Both the position numbers and the translations under genes were made by a program. Source: Methanosphaerula palustris E1-9c (GTDB lineage: Archaea; Halobacteriota; Methanomicrobia; Methanomicrobiales; Methanospirillaceae). From it: a stretch of 64,000 nt of DNA. The notes beneath the pieces were generated by a model. That model was not told the origin of the DNA and searched no databases. It saw only the letters and a program-made list of their open reading frames with translations. The stretch spans positions 744,001 to 808,000 of the forward strand of contig NC_011832.1 in assembly GCF_000021965.1 (NCBI RefSeq), read 5' to 3'. Positions 9,588-21,294 of the stretch are shown here, piece by piece; within the stretch, counting starts at the first letter, position 1; every line of letters starts with the position of its first letter.

Positions 9588-9844
9588 GTTTATTAAGGCC
9601 TGCGTTCAACATAAGTATCTCGCGTTGCGAAGTCGACACGAGTGATTGTGAAGGGCGTCTTCAGACTCCGATTCGACGAATCGGGATTTGAAGTAAAGTA
9701 TATATGTCCGAGCGTTCAACATAAGTATCTCGCGTTGTAATGGAATGCGAGTGATTGTGAAGAGCGCATGTATCGTTTGCTTCAATGAATCGATTGATAC
9801 TAAGGTATATATGCCTCAGCGTTCAACATAAGTATCTCGCGTTG
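9588..9844 (+). promoter_or_regulatory. three tandem rRNA promoter units with a repeated 26-base start-site element
   Basis: A 26-base sequence beginning GCGTTCAACATAAGTATCTC occurs three times without change, at 9602-9627, 9712-9737 and 9819-9844 (spacing 110 and 107 bases). Each copy is preceded by an AT-rich box: TTTATTAAGG near 9588, TATATAT at 9699-9705 and TATATAT at 9806-9812. A GAGTGATTGTGAAG block also recurs after the first two copies. Archaeal transcription starts about 25 bases past the TATA centre, so the start sites would lie inside the repeated element. This is a promoter array for strong rRNA transcription. Confidence 0.8.
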
Positions 9845-9969
9845 TAACAAACAACGACCGCGAGCAAACGTCTGCATGAGAGTGCAGATAGTTTACGGTA
9901 ATACCATAGAATATTACCCTCTGTGATGGAGAATCGAGTTCCCCGGCGTGTTTCGGGATCGGTTCTGAC

Positions 9970-10015
9970 ATTGATACTGGCAATGTGGAATTTTGTTTAG
10001 TAACTGCCAATTCCA
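9970..10015 (+). other. 5' strand of the pre-16S processing stem
   Basis: ATTGATACTGGC through CTGCCAATTCC pairs with 11533-11571 downstream of 16S. Examples are AACTGCC with GGCAGTT and ATACTGGC with GCCAGTGT. This is the long helix that archaeal pre-rRNA uses for excision by the splicing endonuclease. Confidence 0.75.
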
Positions 10016-10051
10016 TAAAATTTCAGATAGTATAGTGTGTATTTCAACTTA

Positions 10052-11518
<1,467 letters not shown>

Positions 11519-11532
11519 AATGAATTTGGGAT

Positions 11533-11571
11533 GGCAGTTGCTGAACAGAACACAAAATAGCCAGTGTCAAT
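11533..11571 (+). other. 3' strand of the pre-16S processing stem
   Basis: GGCAGTTGCTGAACAG through GCCAGTGTCAAT is complementary to 9970-10015 and closes the 16S precursor helix, ahead of the spacer tRNA. Confidence 0.75.
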
Positions 11572-11579
11572 AAAGCAGA

Positions 11580-11652
11580 GGGCTCATAGCTCAGTTGGAA
11601 GAGCGCCACCCTTGTGGGGTGGAGGCCATAGGTTCAAATCCTATTGAGTCCA
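11580..11652 (+). tRNA. spacer tRNA: UGU anticodon (Thr) on an alanine-type body
   Basis: A 73-nt cloverleaf with acceptor GGGCTCA/TGAGTCC, D stem GCTC/GAGC, anticodon stem CCACC/GGTGG, T stem ATAGG/CCTAT and discriminator A73. CCA is not encoded. The loop between the perfect five-base anticodon stem is CTTGTGG, so the anticodon reads UGU (threonine). Position 3-70 is a G-U pair, the classic alanine identity element, and the overall body resembles the tRNA-Ala usually found in this spacer. G37 is unusual for an ANN-decoding tRNA. Isotype is therefore uncertain: tRNA-Thr by anticodon, tRNA-Ala by identity elements. Confidence 0.85.
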
Positions 11653-11725
11653 CTTTCGATGCACCTGGAGATGTGAATCATCAGGGAAGGGCTGAAGGTT
11701 AATGACCTGACGATGCCGTGTAATG

Positions 11726-11771
11726 GTTTAGCACTCTGGACGTTAAATGGGTTCAACATCAAAGAGTACTA

Positions 11772-11773
<2 letters not shown>
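11726..11773 (+). other. 5' strand of the pre-23S processing stem
   Basis: GTTTAGCACTC, GGGTTCAAC and GTACTAGA in this stretch are complementary to blocks in 14678-14730, forming the helix that brackets 23S rRNA. Confidence 0.7.
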
Positions 11774-14677
<2,904 letters not shown>

Positions 14678-14680
<3 letters not shown>

Positions 14681-14730
14681 TAGTACTTGCAAACTTGAGT
14701 TGAACCCAGACGAAATCTGGAGTGCTAAAA
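14678..14730 (+). other. 3' strand of the pre-23S processing stem
   Basis: TCTAGTAC, GTTGAACCC and GAGTGCTAAA here are complementary to 11726-11773. Together they form the precursor helix around 23S. Confidence 0.7.
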
Positions 14731-14796
14731 TTATACGAAACCATTATGTTTATTGCTTATCTAAGCGATAACTGTATTGGTTTTCTTTACACGGCT

Positions 14797-14868
14797 GCCA
14801 AGGTGGCGGAGCGGCCACGCGGCTGATTGCAGATCAGCTACACTCCGGTTCAATTCCGGACCTTGGCT
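14797..14868 (+). tRNA. tRNA-Cys (GCA anticodon)
   Basis: A cloverleaf with acceptor GCCAAGG/CCTTGGC, anticodon stem GCTGA/TCAGC around the loop TTGCAGA (anticodon GCA, cysteine), a T arm TCCGG/CCGGA with loop TTCAATT, and discriminator U73. CCA is not encoded. It lies between 23S and the first 5S gene and ends two bases before the 5S terminal stem, so the three are processed from one precursor. Confidence 0.93.
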
Positions 14869-14870
14869 TC

Positions 14871-14999
14871 GGGTAATAGCGGCCATAGCAGCTGGGACAC
14901 ACCTGGACCCATTCCGAACCCAGAAGTTAAGCCAGTTCACGTACTATATTGTACTGAGGTACGCGAGTCCTCGGGAACTATAATACGCTGCTATTACCC
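14871..14999 (+). rRNA. 5S ribosomal RNA, copy 1
   Basis: About 129 nt with terminal stem GGGTAATAG/CTATTACCC and the conserved core ACACCTGGACCCATTCCGAA followed by CCCAGAAGTTAAGCC. It directly follows tRNA-Cys. The opposite strand of the downstream stem and loop E region is intact, so it looks functional. Confidence 0.95.
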
Positions 15000-15112
15000 T
15001 TCTTATGCATCGATAAAAAGTATGCTGTTTTTCGTAATTGTGATTCGTGAAGAGTTACAACGTTTCTGTTCATTCCACTATTCGTCTGATTCTCGAATGG
15101 ATATTCTTACTG

Positions 15113-15136
15113 ATCATCATCATCATCATCATCATC
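15113..15136 (+). repeat. ATC trinucleotide microsatellite, eight units
   Basis: Eight uninterrupted ATC units lie directly before the second 5S gene. It is non-coding on this strand as far as I can tell. Confidence 0.95.
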
Positions 15137-15139
15137 TTC

Positions 15140-15266
15140 GATACTGGCGGCCATAGCAATCGGGATACACCTGGACCCATGCCGAACCCAGTAGTTAAGC
15201 CGGTTTACGTCGTATGCTGTACTGAGGTACGCGAATCCTCGGGAACCATACAACGCTGCCAGTATC
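15140..15266 (+). rRNA. 5S ribosomal RNA, copy 2 (diverged)
   Basis: About 127 nt with terminal stem GATACTGGC/GCCAGTATC and the core ACACCTGGACCCATGCCGAA. It differs from copy 1 at many places, and the two strands of the terminal stem have changed together, so base pairing is retained. That argues for a selected, working gene rather than a relic. It is separated from copy 1 by about 140 bases, enough for its own promoter or for processing from the operon transcript. Confidence 0.93.
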
Positions 15267-15545
15267 GTTTCATACCAATCGCTATTTTATCGAGTTTTTC
15301 GGGAAAGAGGATTGGCATATGAGCCAGTCCCTGCCATTGTGATATCCACTCATTTGTAGAATAGGTTTTTTTAGAGGGGATATTTTATTATATAATCAAT
15401 TGTTATGATGGCCAGCACTCCATGATATTCATGATGCCATACGGATAGGCGTTATACCGAGTTGAAATGTTTCTGACGTTCGCTTGTCTATTCATTTTGT
15501 TTGGATAAACAATGTCACGAGTTCGGTTATTAGCGTTTTTTTGTT

Positions 15546-15800
15546 TTAATGTTCCTGTATTATCAGCCAGATTGCAATGAGCATCACGATATTTGCGACA
15601 AGGAATAGAAATCCATCAATTCCGGCAATAATCGGGATCATACCCATACGCGAGAGATCAAAACAGACATAAAGCCCAAACGTAGCTGCAATTGCCCAGC
15701 CAAAATGTCTCTGTTTTTTTACTGCAATGAACACTGCTCCTGCTGCGATAATAATTTCGATGAATACGGAGAGCACCTGAAGGAGATCAATACCAGACAT
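15546..15800 (-). CDS. small three-helix membrane protein of unknown function
   Basis: An 84-residue hydrophobic protein with about three membrane segments: VLSVFIEIIIAAGAVFIAV, a central FGWAIAATFGLYVCF, and FLFLVANIVMLIAIWLII. I chose the internal ATG (MSGIDLLQVL); the frame stays open 18 codons further upstream to 15854. I do not recognise a family. It stands alone in a sparse, low-GC region behind the rRNA operon. Confidence 0.5.
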   Translation of the reverse strand: MSGIDLLQVLSVFIEIIIAAGAVFIAVKKQRHFGWAIAATFGLYVCFDLSRMGMIPIIAGIDGFLFLVANIVMLIAIWLIIQEH

Positions 15801-16242
15801 AATCCAGGAATTATCTGTCTGCTGGTATAAAGGAGTATGGCGGGTCCACGACACATTCTGCTCTCAAAACTCATAGAAATTCATGCATAGTCTCGAAGGT
15901 TACGTTCCATGCTCTCACATCACCTTCAATTTCCCTTTTTTATGGGGATCCTGACGGAGGGATTTTATTTTCATCCTGTTTGCTTATGGCCTTCGGCATC
16001 ATATCTGTTTTCTTGCAAATCTCTCATCGGAATCTGTTATGCAGGCGATGACAACCAGCCCTAGATATAGATTCTTCGAGTCCCTCATTTCAGGGTGAGA
16101 TCGTTCCAAATCTCCTGACTCAACTGAAGAACCGTTCAACTGCCCCAGAGCGACAGATGATGGGAGAAATCGATAATTAAAGAGAATAATCCAGTAATCA
16201 CTTCTAAAAATAAATAAATATCATCCTGTTGTGAATATACCT
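15801..16242. other. intergenic, no gene seen
   Basis: An AT-rich non-coding stretch. A TATA-like TAAATAAATATC near 16209-16222 is a plausible promoter for the lipoprotein gene at 16243. Confidence 0.4.
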
Positions 16243-16710
16243 ATGAAAAAAGGAATAATCGCTATTATTTGTTTGATGGTACTCATGGTTTTTATTGGAG
16301 GGTGCTCATCTGTACTGAAGGAGCCGGAAATAACAGTTCAGAATGTGGAACTTGTCAATATAACTCCTACCGATCTGAACCTGAATGTGAGTCTTGCCAT
16401 CAATAATTCGAATATGTTTGGAATAAAGCTCGATACCCTGACCTGTAATGTCTCTTATCAGAATTCCAGTGCCTGGTCACCACTGACTCAAATTAGTATG
16501 AAAAACATTCAGGTTGACAAGGGATCCAGTTCTCTGGTGATTCCTGTGCATATGAAAAATGCTGATCTCATCAAGGCCGGTTTTAGTCTTATGAAAGATA
16601 AGGAATTCACCCTGAAGATAGAAGGATCCGCAAATCCATCCTGGTACGGCATTTCACTACCTGTTACCGTACCATTTACCAAAACCATACTCCTCAACAA
16701 AACTTTTTGA
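16243..16710 (+). CDS. LEA14-like (WHy domain) lipoprotein
   Basis: A 155-residue secreted lipoprotein. An ATG start gives MKKGIIAIICLMVLMVFIGGCSS, with the lipobox IGGC and cysteine at about residue 20; an in-frame GTG four codons earlier is less likely. The mature part (EITVQNVELVNITPTDLNLN, then VSLAINNSNMFGIKLDTLTC) matches the LEA type 2/WHy beta-sandwich pattern, where Nφ-N-P/S-N strings precede a hydrophobic strand. Such proteins are widespread in methanogens; their function is unknown, with desiccation or envelope-stress roles suggested for relatives. It appears monocistronic. Confidence 0.75.
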   Translation: MKKGIIAIICLMVLMVFIGGCSSVLKEPEITVQNVELVNITPTDLNLNVSLAINNSNMFGIKLDTLTCNVSYQNSSAWSPLTQISMKNIQVDKGSSSLVIPVHMKNADLIKAGFSLMKDKEFTLKIEGSANPSWYGISLPVTVPFTKTILLNKTF

Positions 16711-17031
16711 TACTTCCCTTTTTATAGTATTATGAATGGCTGGTTTTTCCGAGAGGCAGGAAAAGAGTAACTATCAGTACAATCCCTTTCAGGTCAATTA
16801 ATTGAATGAATATCGTTTCGGAACAGCAGCAGATCAGATCAGTATCAGATTTGTAGCCTCGTCTTCATCTGATGTTTAAATATAAAAATGATAATTCCTC
16901 GTTGGAAACTTGAAAGAAGGTATATTTATATCGATTATCCACTTAACCATTATCAGCCGGCATACGTGTATCTTTCATAGAATATCTTCAAACGAGACGA
17001 TGATGAGCGTATCTTCATCACTTTGAATAAT
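16711..17031. other. intergenic, no gene seen
   Basis: AT-rich. A TATATTTATATCG motif near 16921-16933 is a likely TATA box for the membrane protein that follows, or a more distant upstream start. No coding frame is supported. Confidence 0.4.
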
Positions 17032-17931
17032 ATGACCAAAATCGATGATTATCTGGATCAACTCCATCATGGTGTCTGGGAAGTGGTGATACCAAAAGAT
17101 GATGTTACCGATCCGTTGAGTGATGAATGGAAGCGGTCTCCCATCAATATTCCAACCCCTGGTACCCTCGCGAGTTATAGAAAAGGCCAATACCATGTTC
17201 ATGAGACAAAAAACGAGTGGCGGGTTCATCTGGATAGATACGACCCAAAAGTCCATCCTACTCTTCATCTGATCGATGACGCTCCCCTTTTTCTCATGAT
17301 CTTTGATACGATGGTGATGCTCTTCTCTGAAGCACGGGGAAGATCGAACACTATTGAAAATAAAATGAAGGATCAGCAGACATTATTAAAGAATGGGTTT
17401 TCTTTTGGCATATTTCTCCTCTTCCTTGGATCAACCTTCATAATCTCTCCTACATTTTATTATTACGGTATTTTCCAGGTATTTCTCCCGTTTGTTGTCA
17501 TTATTATTGGATTCGTATTTATTGGTAGGGGTATTTCCTGGCACCCTTTGCAGAGTGCTGAACCGAAAAAAATTGTCAAAGGAGGAGCAATAATACTGAT
17601 AGGGCTCGTTCTCTCAGCATTTCCGATAATGATCTGGAATGTTATTTTGCTTTCAGTTCTCTGTATCTGGATGTTATCGAGTGCAATTCTGCTACTTAAC
17701 AGGGTTCGGAAAGGAAAATCTGCTGTTATAGAAGGTTTTTATAGCCGATTTGCCATTGCCGTCGTATCGTTGCTCCTCGCTATTGGAGTTTTCATCATTC
17801 CAGGGGAAATTCTTACGTTATTCATGATGATCTCAGGTGTTATAATAATCTTAATCGGTTGTACCGTGATCGGTACCACCCTCAAACTGAGGAGCAGATC
17901 TCATATATCTCCAAAAAATATGCTGTCATAG
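17032..17931 (+). CDS. membrane protein with soluble N-terminal domain, unknown function
   Basis: A 299-residue protein. Residues 1-120 are soluble and charged. Residues 125-290 hold about six membrane helices in pairs (SFGIFLLFLGSTFIISP, FLPFVVIIIGFVFIGRG, GGAIILIGLVLSAFPIMI, and so on). The C-terminal half has the repeated short-helix look of HdeD/DUF308-type proteins, but the match is weak. The start is taken at the ATG at 17032; a TTG three codons upstream is in frame. No partner genes are adjacent. Confidence 0.6.
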   Translation: MTKIDDYLDQLHHGVWEVVIPKDDVTDPLSDEWKRSPINIPTPGTLASYRKGQYHVHETKNEWRVHLDRYDPKVHPTLHLIDDAPLFLMIFDTMVMLFSEARGRSNTIENKMKDQQTLLKNGFSFGIFLLFLGSTFIISPTFYYYGIFQVFLPFVVIIIGFVFIGRGISWHPLQSAEPKKIVKGGAIILIGLVLSAFPIMIWNVILLSVLCIWMLSSAILLLNRVRKGKSAVIEGFYSRFAIAVVSLLLAIGVFIIPGEILTLFMMISGVIIILIGCTVIGTTLKLRSRSHISPKNMLS

Positions 17932-18209
17932 TCCTGCCAATATCAGTATTCTTACGCGAAATGTTATTGCATTTTTAATAAAAAAGTACTCCTATTTGTG
18001 ATTTGTTAAAACCCTCAGTTTTAACCCTCATTCAGTGTCCTTATATCAATAAGGATACTATTTGCGAATGGTGTAAAGGGATTCAACAGACCCCTTTTTA
18101 ATTGAAATCCGAAAATCCCTTCAATGAGGTAACCGAGGGAGCCAGATGGATACCTCTGTTGCATCGTGCCAGTGCTGTAGTTTTAGTGGTGGGAGTGGAG
18201 GCCGGAAGG

Positions 18210-18982
18210 TTAACCGGGATTTATTGTTTGCCTTTTGGTTCCTGCAAACCAGGGGCATTCTATCACGCAGAGGCTACACCTGATGCCACCCCGGCGATAT
18301 CCACAGGGCAAGTGGGGCTTCACATTTCAGCAGTATCTGCTGACCAAGCAGCCACGTTACAACCGGAATGAGATGGGGAGATATCCTGGCCCTCACCTTC
18401 TGGCACCGGAACATATCGATGCCATCCAGCCCGAATGCATCTCCGGGGCAAACCCGAACGCAACGTCCGCACCCTGTGCAGAGGCCGGCATCAAGAGATC
18501 CTGTTTCAGATCTCGCCGTATCGTCAGGTCTGTTTTCCGAGACTGGCACGCTGGTTATAACACCACTCAGCAGCAGCCTCGAGCCATATTGGGGTGAGAG
18601 CAAAAGGGAATTTCCTATTGACCCAAGTTTCCAGATGCAGCGACCTGTTTTAACCGGACAAGACCCTGCGCCTGTCCATCCAGCATTCTTATGGGCAGGT
18701 AGAGGGGAACGGCGAGGGTTGGTTTCTGTTCGTTGTTCAGGCCTTCTGCGAGTCGGCCGGCCGAGTTATCAAGAGCCCCGGCAATCCGAAGCATCACCCT
18801 GGTCTTCTCTTTCGGTGGTGATCGAGGTGTCTGAGCGGGGACTTCTTTTCCGAACACAATAATGGTTCTGGCTGCCGGGAATGTCTGCATTACGTGAGTC
18901 CGGTCGGTCTCCAGCAGGTCAGAAATGCTCACCTCTGCAAAAACGTCAACTCCTTCCTCGCTAAAAAAGTCTTAAGATCCAA
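18210..18982 (-). pseudogene. decayed double 4Fe-4S cluster protein, epoxyqueuosine-reductase (QueG)-like
   Basis: Pieces of one protein lie in successive frames on the minus strand. A TTG start after GGGAGGAG gives MDLKTF. A T-run then shifts the frame to SEEGVDVFAEVSISDLLETD, followed by FPAARTIIVFGKEVP and a VMLRIAG segment. After another shift near 18610 come SPQYGSRLLLSGVITS and the first cluster, CTGCGRCVRVCP. A third shift near 18280 gives the second, CSLCVIECP. The order and motifs match short archaeal QueG-like ferredoxin-domain proteins. At least three frameshifts mean it is not functional. Confidence 0.75.
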
Positions 18983-19294
18983 GTTCTCCTCCCTAATATT
19001 CAATCAGACTCATCCAGGTACCCTTCGCGATTTACGGTCAATTTCAGGTTCACCCAGGGAAGTGCCATTCATTGTTCAAAGGCTCTCTCTATATTCCAGA
19101 TTGAAGATGAAGTACCCGAATGTGCTCATGAAAAAATTAACATCGATAAAGATATAAATGTAAGTTTGGGTTAATTCCTATCTTCTGGATATAATCCAAA
19201 TTATTGATGATTATCGTCGTATCTCTCTAAAATATCTGATAATCAAGAATCTCAAATATCAATCAGGCAACTCAATAATTTCCATGTGTGATAT
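18983..19294. other. intergenic, no gene seen
   Basis: AT-rich and without a supported reading frame. It probably contains the promoter of the PAP2-like gene. Confidence 0.4.
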
Positions 19295-20209
19295 ATGATG
19301 AATATTCCTGCATTCGAGGTTTCAGAAACCAAAAAAAATCGATTTGCGGAGTTTGTTTCCAATTTCACACATCCCCCGTTCCTTTCAATTCCCACATTTA
19401 TCGTTTTAAATTTATTTTTATTGGATCCTCATAATTTTTTTGTAATCACCGGTATTTGTGTCTTTTTTGCAGCGATTTTACCCGTTGGTATCCTGATTTT
19501 CTGGGCAAAAACAATTACAAAAGATGAGTTGGATTTTCCAATCAAAGAAGATCGGCGTTATCCATTACTCATTGTAATCCTGTCCTATCTTATCGGCACC
19601 GTCATTTTATTTACTCTCCATGCACCCCCAATGGCGACCAGTTTGATGTTCTGTTATTTTTCAAATACATTGGTTGTTTTTTTCATCAATCTCTATTGGA
19701 AGATCAGTATCCATTCCATGGGTATTGCGGGACCCACGACTGCGTTATTTATTGTATTTGGTTTTTTCGGTTCTATCCTTGCATGGTTAATTCCGGTTGT
19801 CATGTGGAGCAGGGTATATCTAAAACGGCATACGATGTCTCAGGTAATTGCCGGGGCATCTCTTGGGTTTGTATTCACGGGAATCCAGATAAAAATCCTC
19901 TATGGATTCATATTTAGGATAAATTTAGATGTATTTCCAATTTTCTGGCTGGTATATGCTTTTATTGGCCCTGCAATTGTACTGAGTATTGCCGGTTATC
20001 TGAATAATAAAGGAATGAAGGATGGTTATACTCGGAAAACCATCGTATTTTTCGGATTCATTTCAATTGTCATATACTTATATCTTGCACCGATTGGAGC
20101 TACAGTTTTTCTTCTTATTTCTGGTTGTCTCTATGTTGCAATTGCGTTTTTTTCTAGTCCTGGTTTTTTATGGTTCGATGGAATTCGAAGAATATTGGAT
20201 GCCCCTTGA
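19295..20209 (+). CDS. PAP2-superfamily-like membrane protein
   Basis: A 304-residue polytopic protein with about eight membrane helices. The PAP2 phosphatase motifs are partly visible: PIKEDRRYP for the first K...RP block, KISIHSMGIAG for the PSGH block and SRVYLKRHTMSQV for SRxxxxxHxxxD. The final aspartate is replaced by glutamine, and the second motif is altered. PAP2 proteins remove phosphate from lipid phosphates or polyprenyl diphosphates at the membrane. With these changes, catalytic activity is doubtful. The first ATG (MMNIPAF) is used. The low GC content matches the surrounding region. Confidence 0.65.
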   Translation: MMNIPAFEVSETKKNRFAEFVSNFTHPPFLSIPTFIVLNLFLLDPHNFFVITGICVFFAAILPVGILIFWAKTITKDELDFPIKEDRRYPLLIVILSYLIGTVILFTLHAPPMATSLMFCYFSNTLVVFFINLYWKISIHSMGIAGPTTALFIVFGFFGSILAWLIPVVMWSRVYLKRHTMSQVIAGASLGFVFTGIQIKILYGFIFRINLDVFPIFWLVYAFIGPAIVLSIAGYLNNKGMKDGYTRKTIVFFGFISIVIYLYLAPIGATVFLLISGCLYVAIAFFSSPGFLWFDGIRRILDAP

Positions 20210-20291
20210 AATATTCTATGAGAATAACTCTCAGCACCCCTTTTTATCTTACCACACCCAGTCAGACATATATTCCCAATTCCACTTTCAT

Positions 20292-20956
20292 ATGGCCGAC
20301 TATGAAATTTTTCCTGGAGTGCACAAGGTACCGGGCGTGAATGGGAACTGCTATCTCCTCGATCGGGACGGACTTGTTCTGATCGATTCGGGTTTGCCGC
20401 GAAGCAGTTCAAAGATTGTCTCGTTTATACAGGATACCCTCCAGAGAAAAACCCGGGATCTGAAGTCATTATTCTCACCCATTATCATATGGACATGTAG
20501 GGTCTGCGGAGGATCTCGTAGAGCTCACCAGCGCACAGGTTGCTATTTTTGAGACAGATGCGGATTACTTTTCAAGAACGGTTCGCCTGCCTCCGCCCCG
20601 GTGGGGTTCTGGGACTTCTTCTCAGAATCATGACGGTCTTCTTTTCATCCAAACCTGTGAATCCGGTTATTCTACTCCATGATGGGGATCAGATAGCCGG
20701 GCTTGTGTGTATCCATACACCTGGGAGCATCTGTCTGTATGACCCTGAAAGCGAGGTGTTATTTACTGGAGATACGCTCACGACTAGGAAAGGAGTTATC
20801 AGCATCTCTCCTTCGGCGCCAACGCATGATCTGATGGAAGCACGAGAATCGGTGAAGAGGATCGACTTGCTGGATGTGAACGTCTTTCTGTCCGGACATG
20901 GGGTACCCGTTACGGGTCAGGTCGCAGAGAAAATACGTGAATATAGTCAGAGATGA
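20292..20956 (+). pseudogene. frameshifted metallo-beta-lactamase-fold hydrolase
   Basis: The N-terminus reads MADYEIFPGVHKVPGVNGNC and LVLIDSGLPRSS, typical of the MBL fold. Near 20465 the frame must change to read VIILTHYHMD. It must change again within the metal motif (HxHxDH; the next residues are broken) to read HVGSAEDLVELTSAQVAIFE. Later pieces give LFTGDTL (metal-binding aspartate) and VFLSGHGVPV (last metal histidine) in a third frame, ending IREYSQR. All landmarks of a full-length enzyme are present in order, but at least three frame changes break it. Confidence 0.8.
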
Positions 20957-21294
20957 AGTGTCCGGGTTGGAGTCGGTCGGTCCTTCTCCCCTTCTCTCCC
21001 GGGCTGGCAATGGCGCCGTTCTTCTGATGATGGAGGTCTCTGGCGGCCGGTGTACCGGAAAGGGCTGGCGATCCGGATGTGATCCCAGAGATGTCGGCGC
21101 CGGGATCGGTTCTACCGGCTCAGGTTGATCAAAGATGCCGTATTCGAAGTGTTTTACACTATGGACTATGCGGACCAGAGTGACTGACTCCTGCTCGGTC
21201 CTGGTAGCGAGTGGGCCTTACTTCTCTCTCATGATCGCCTGCCTGCTGGCTCATCTGTGATCGGTGAGGTCGACCGATAGTCTCATCATCTCTC
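20957..21294. other. intergenic, possible relic coding only
   Basis: GC rises here relative to the preceding 5 kb. Short open pieces such as RLIKDAVFEVFYTMDYADQ near 21125-21180 look protein-like but are cut by stops, and I could not assign them. Confidence 0.35.

Noticed and set aside
11580-11652. Spacer tRNA as tRNA-His (GUG is present in the loop)
   Set aside because: Moving the anticodon by one base destroys the anticodon stem, and the tRNA lacks the extra 5' G typical of tRNA-His.
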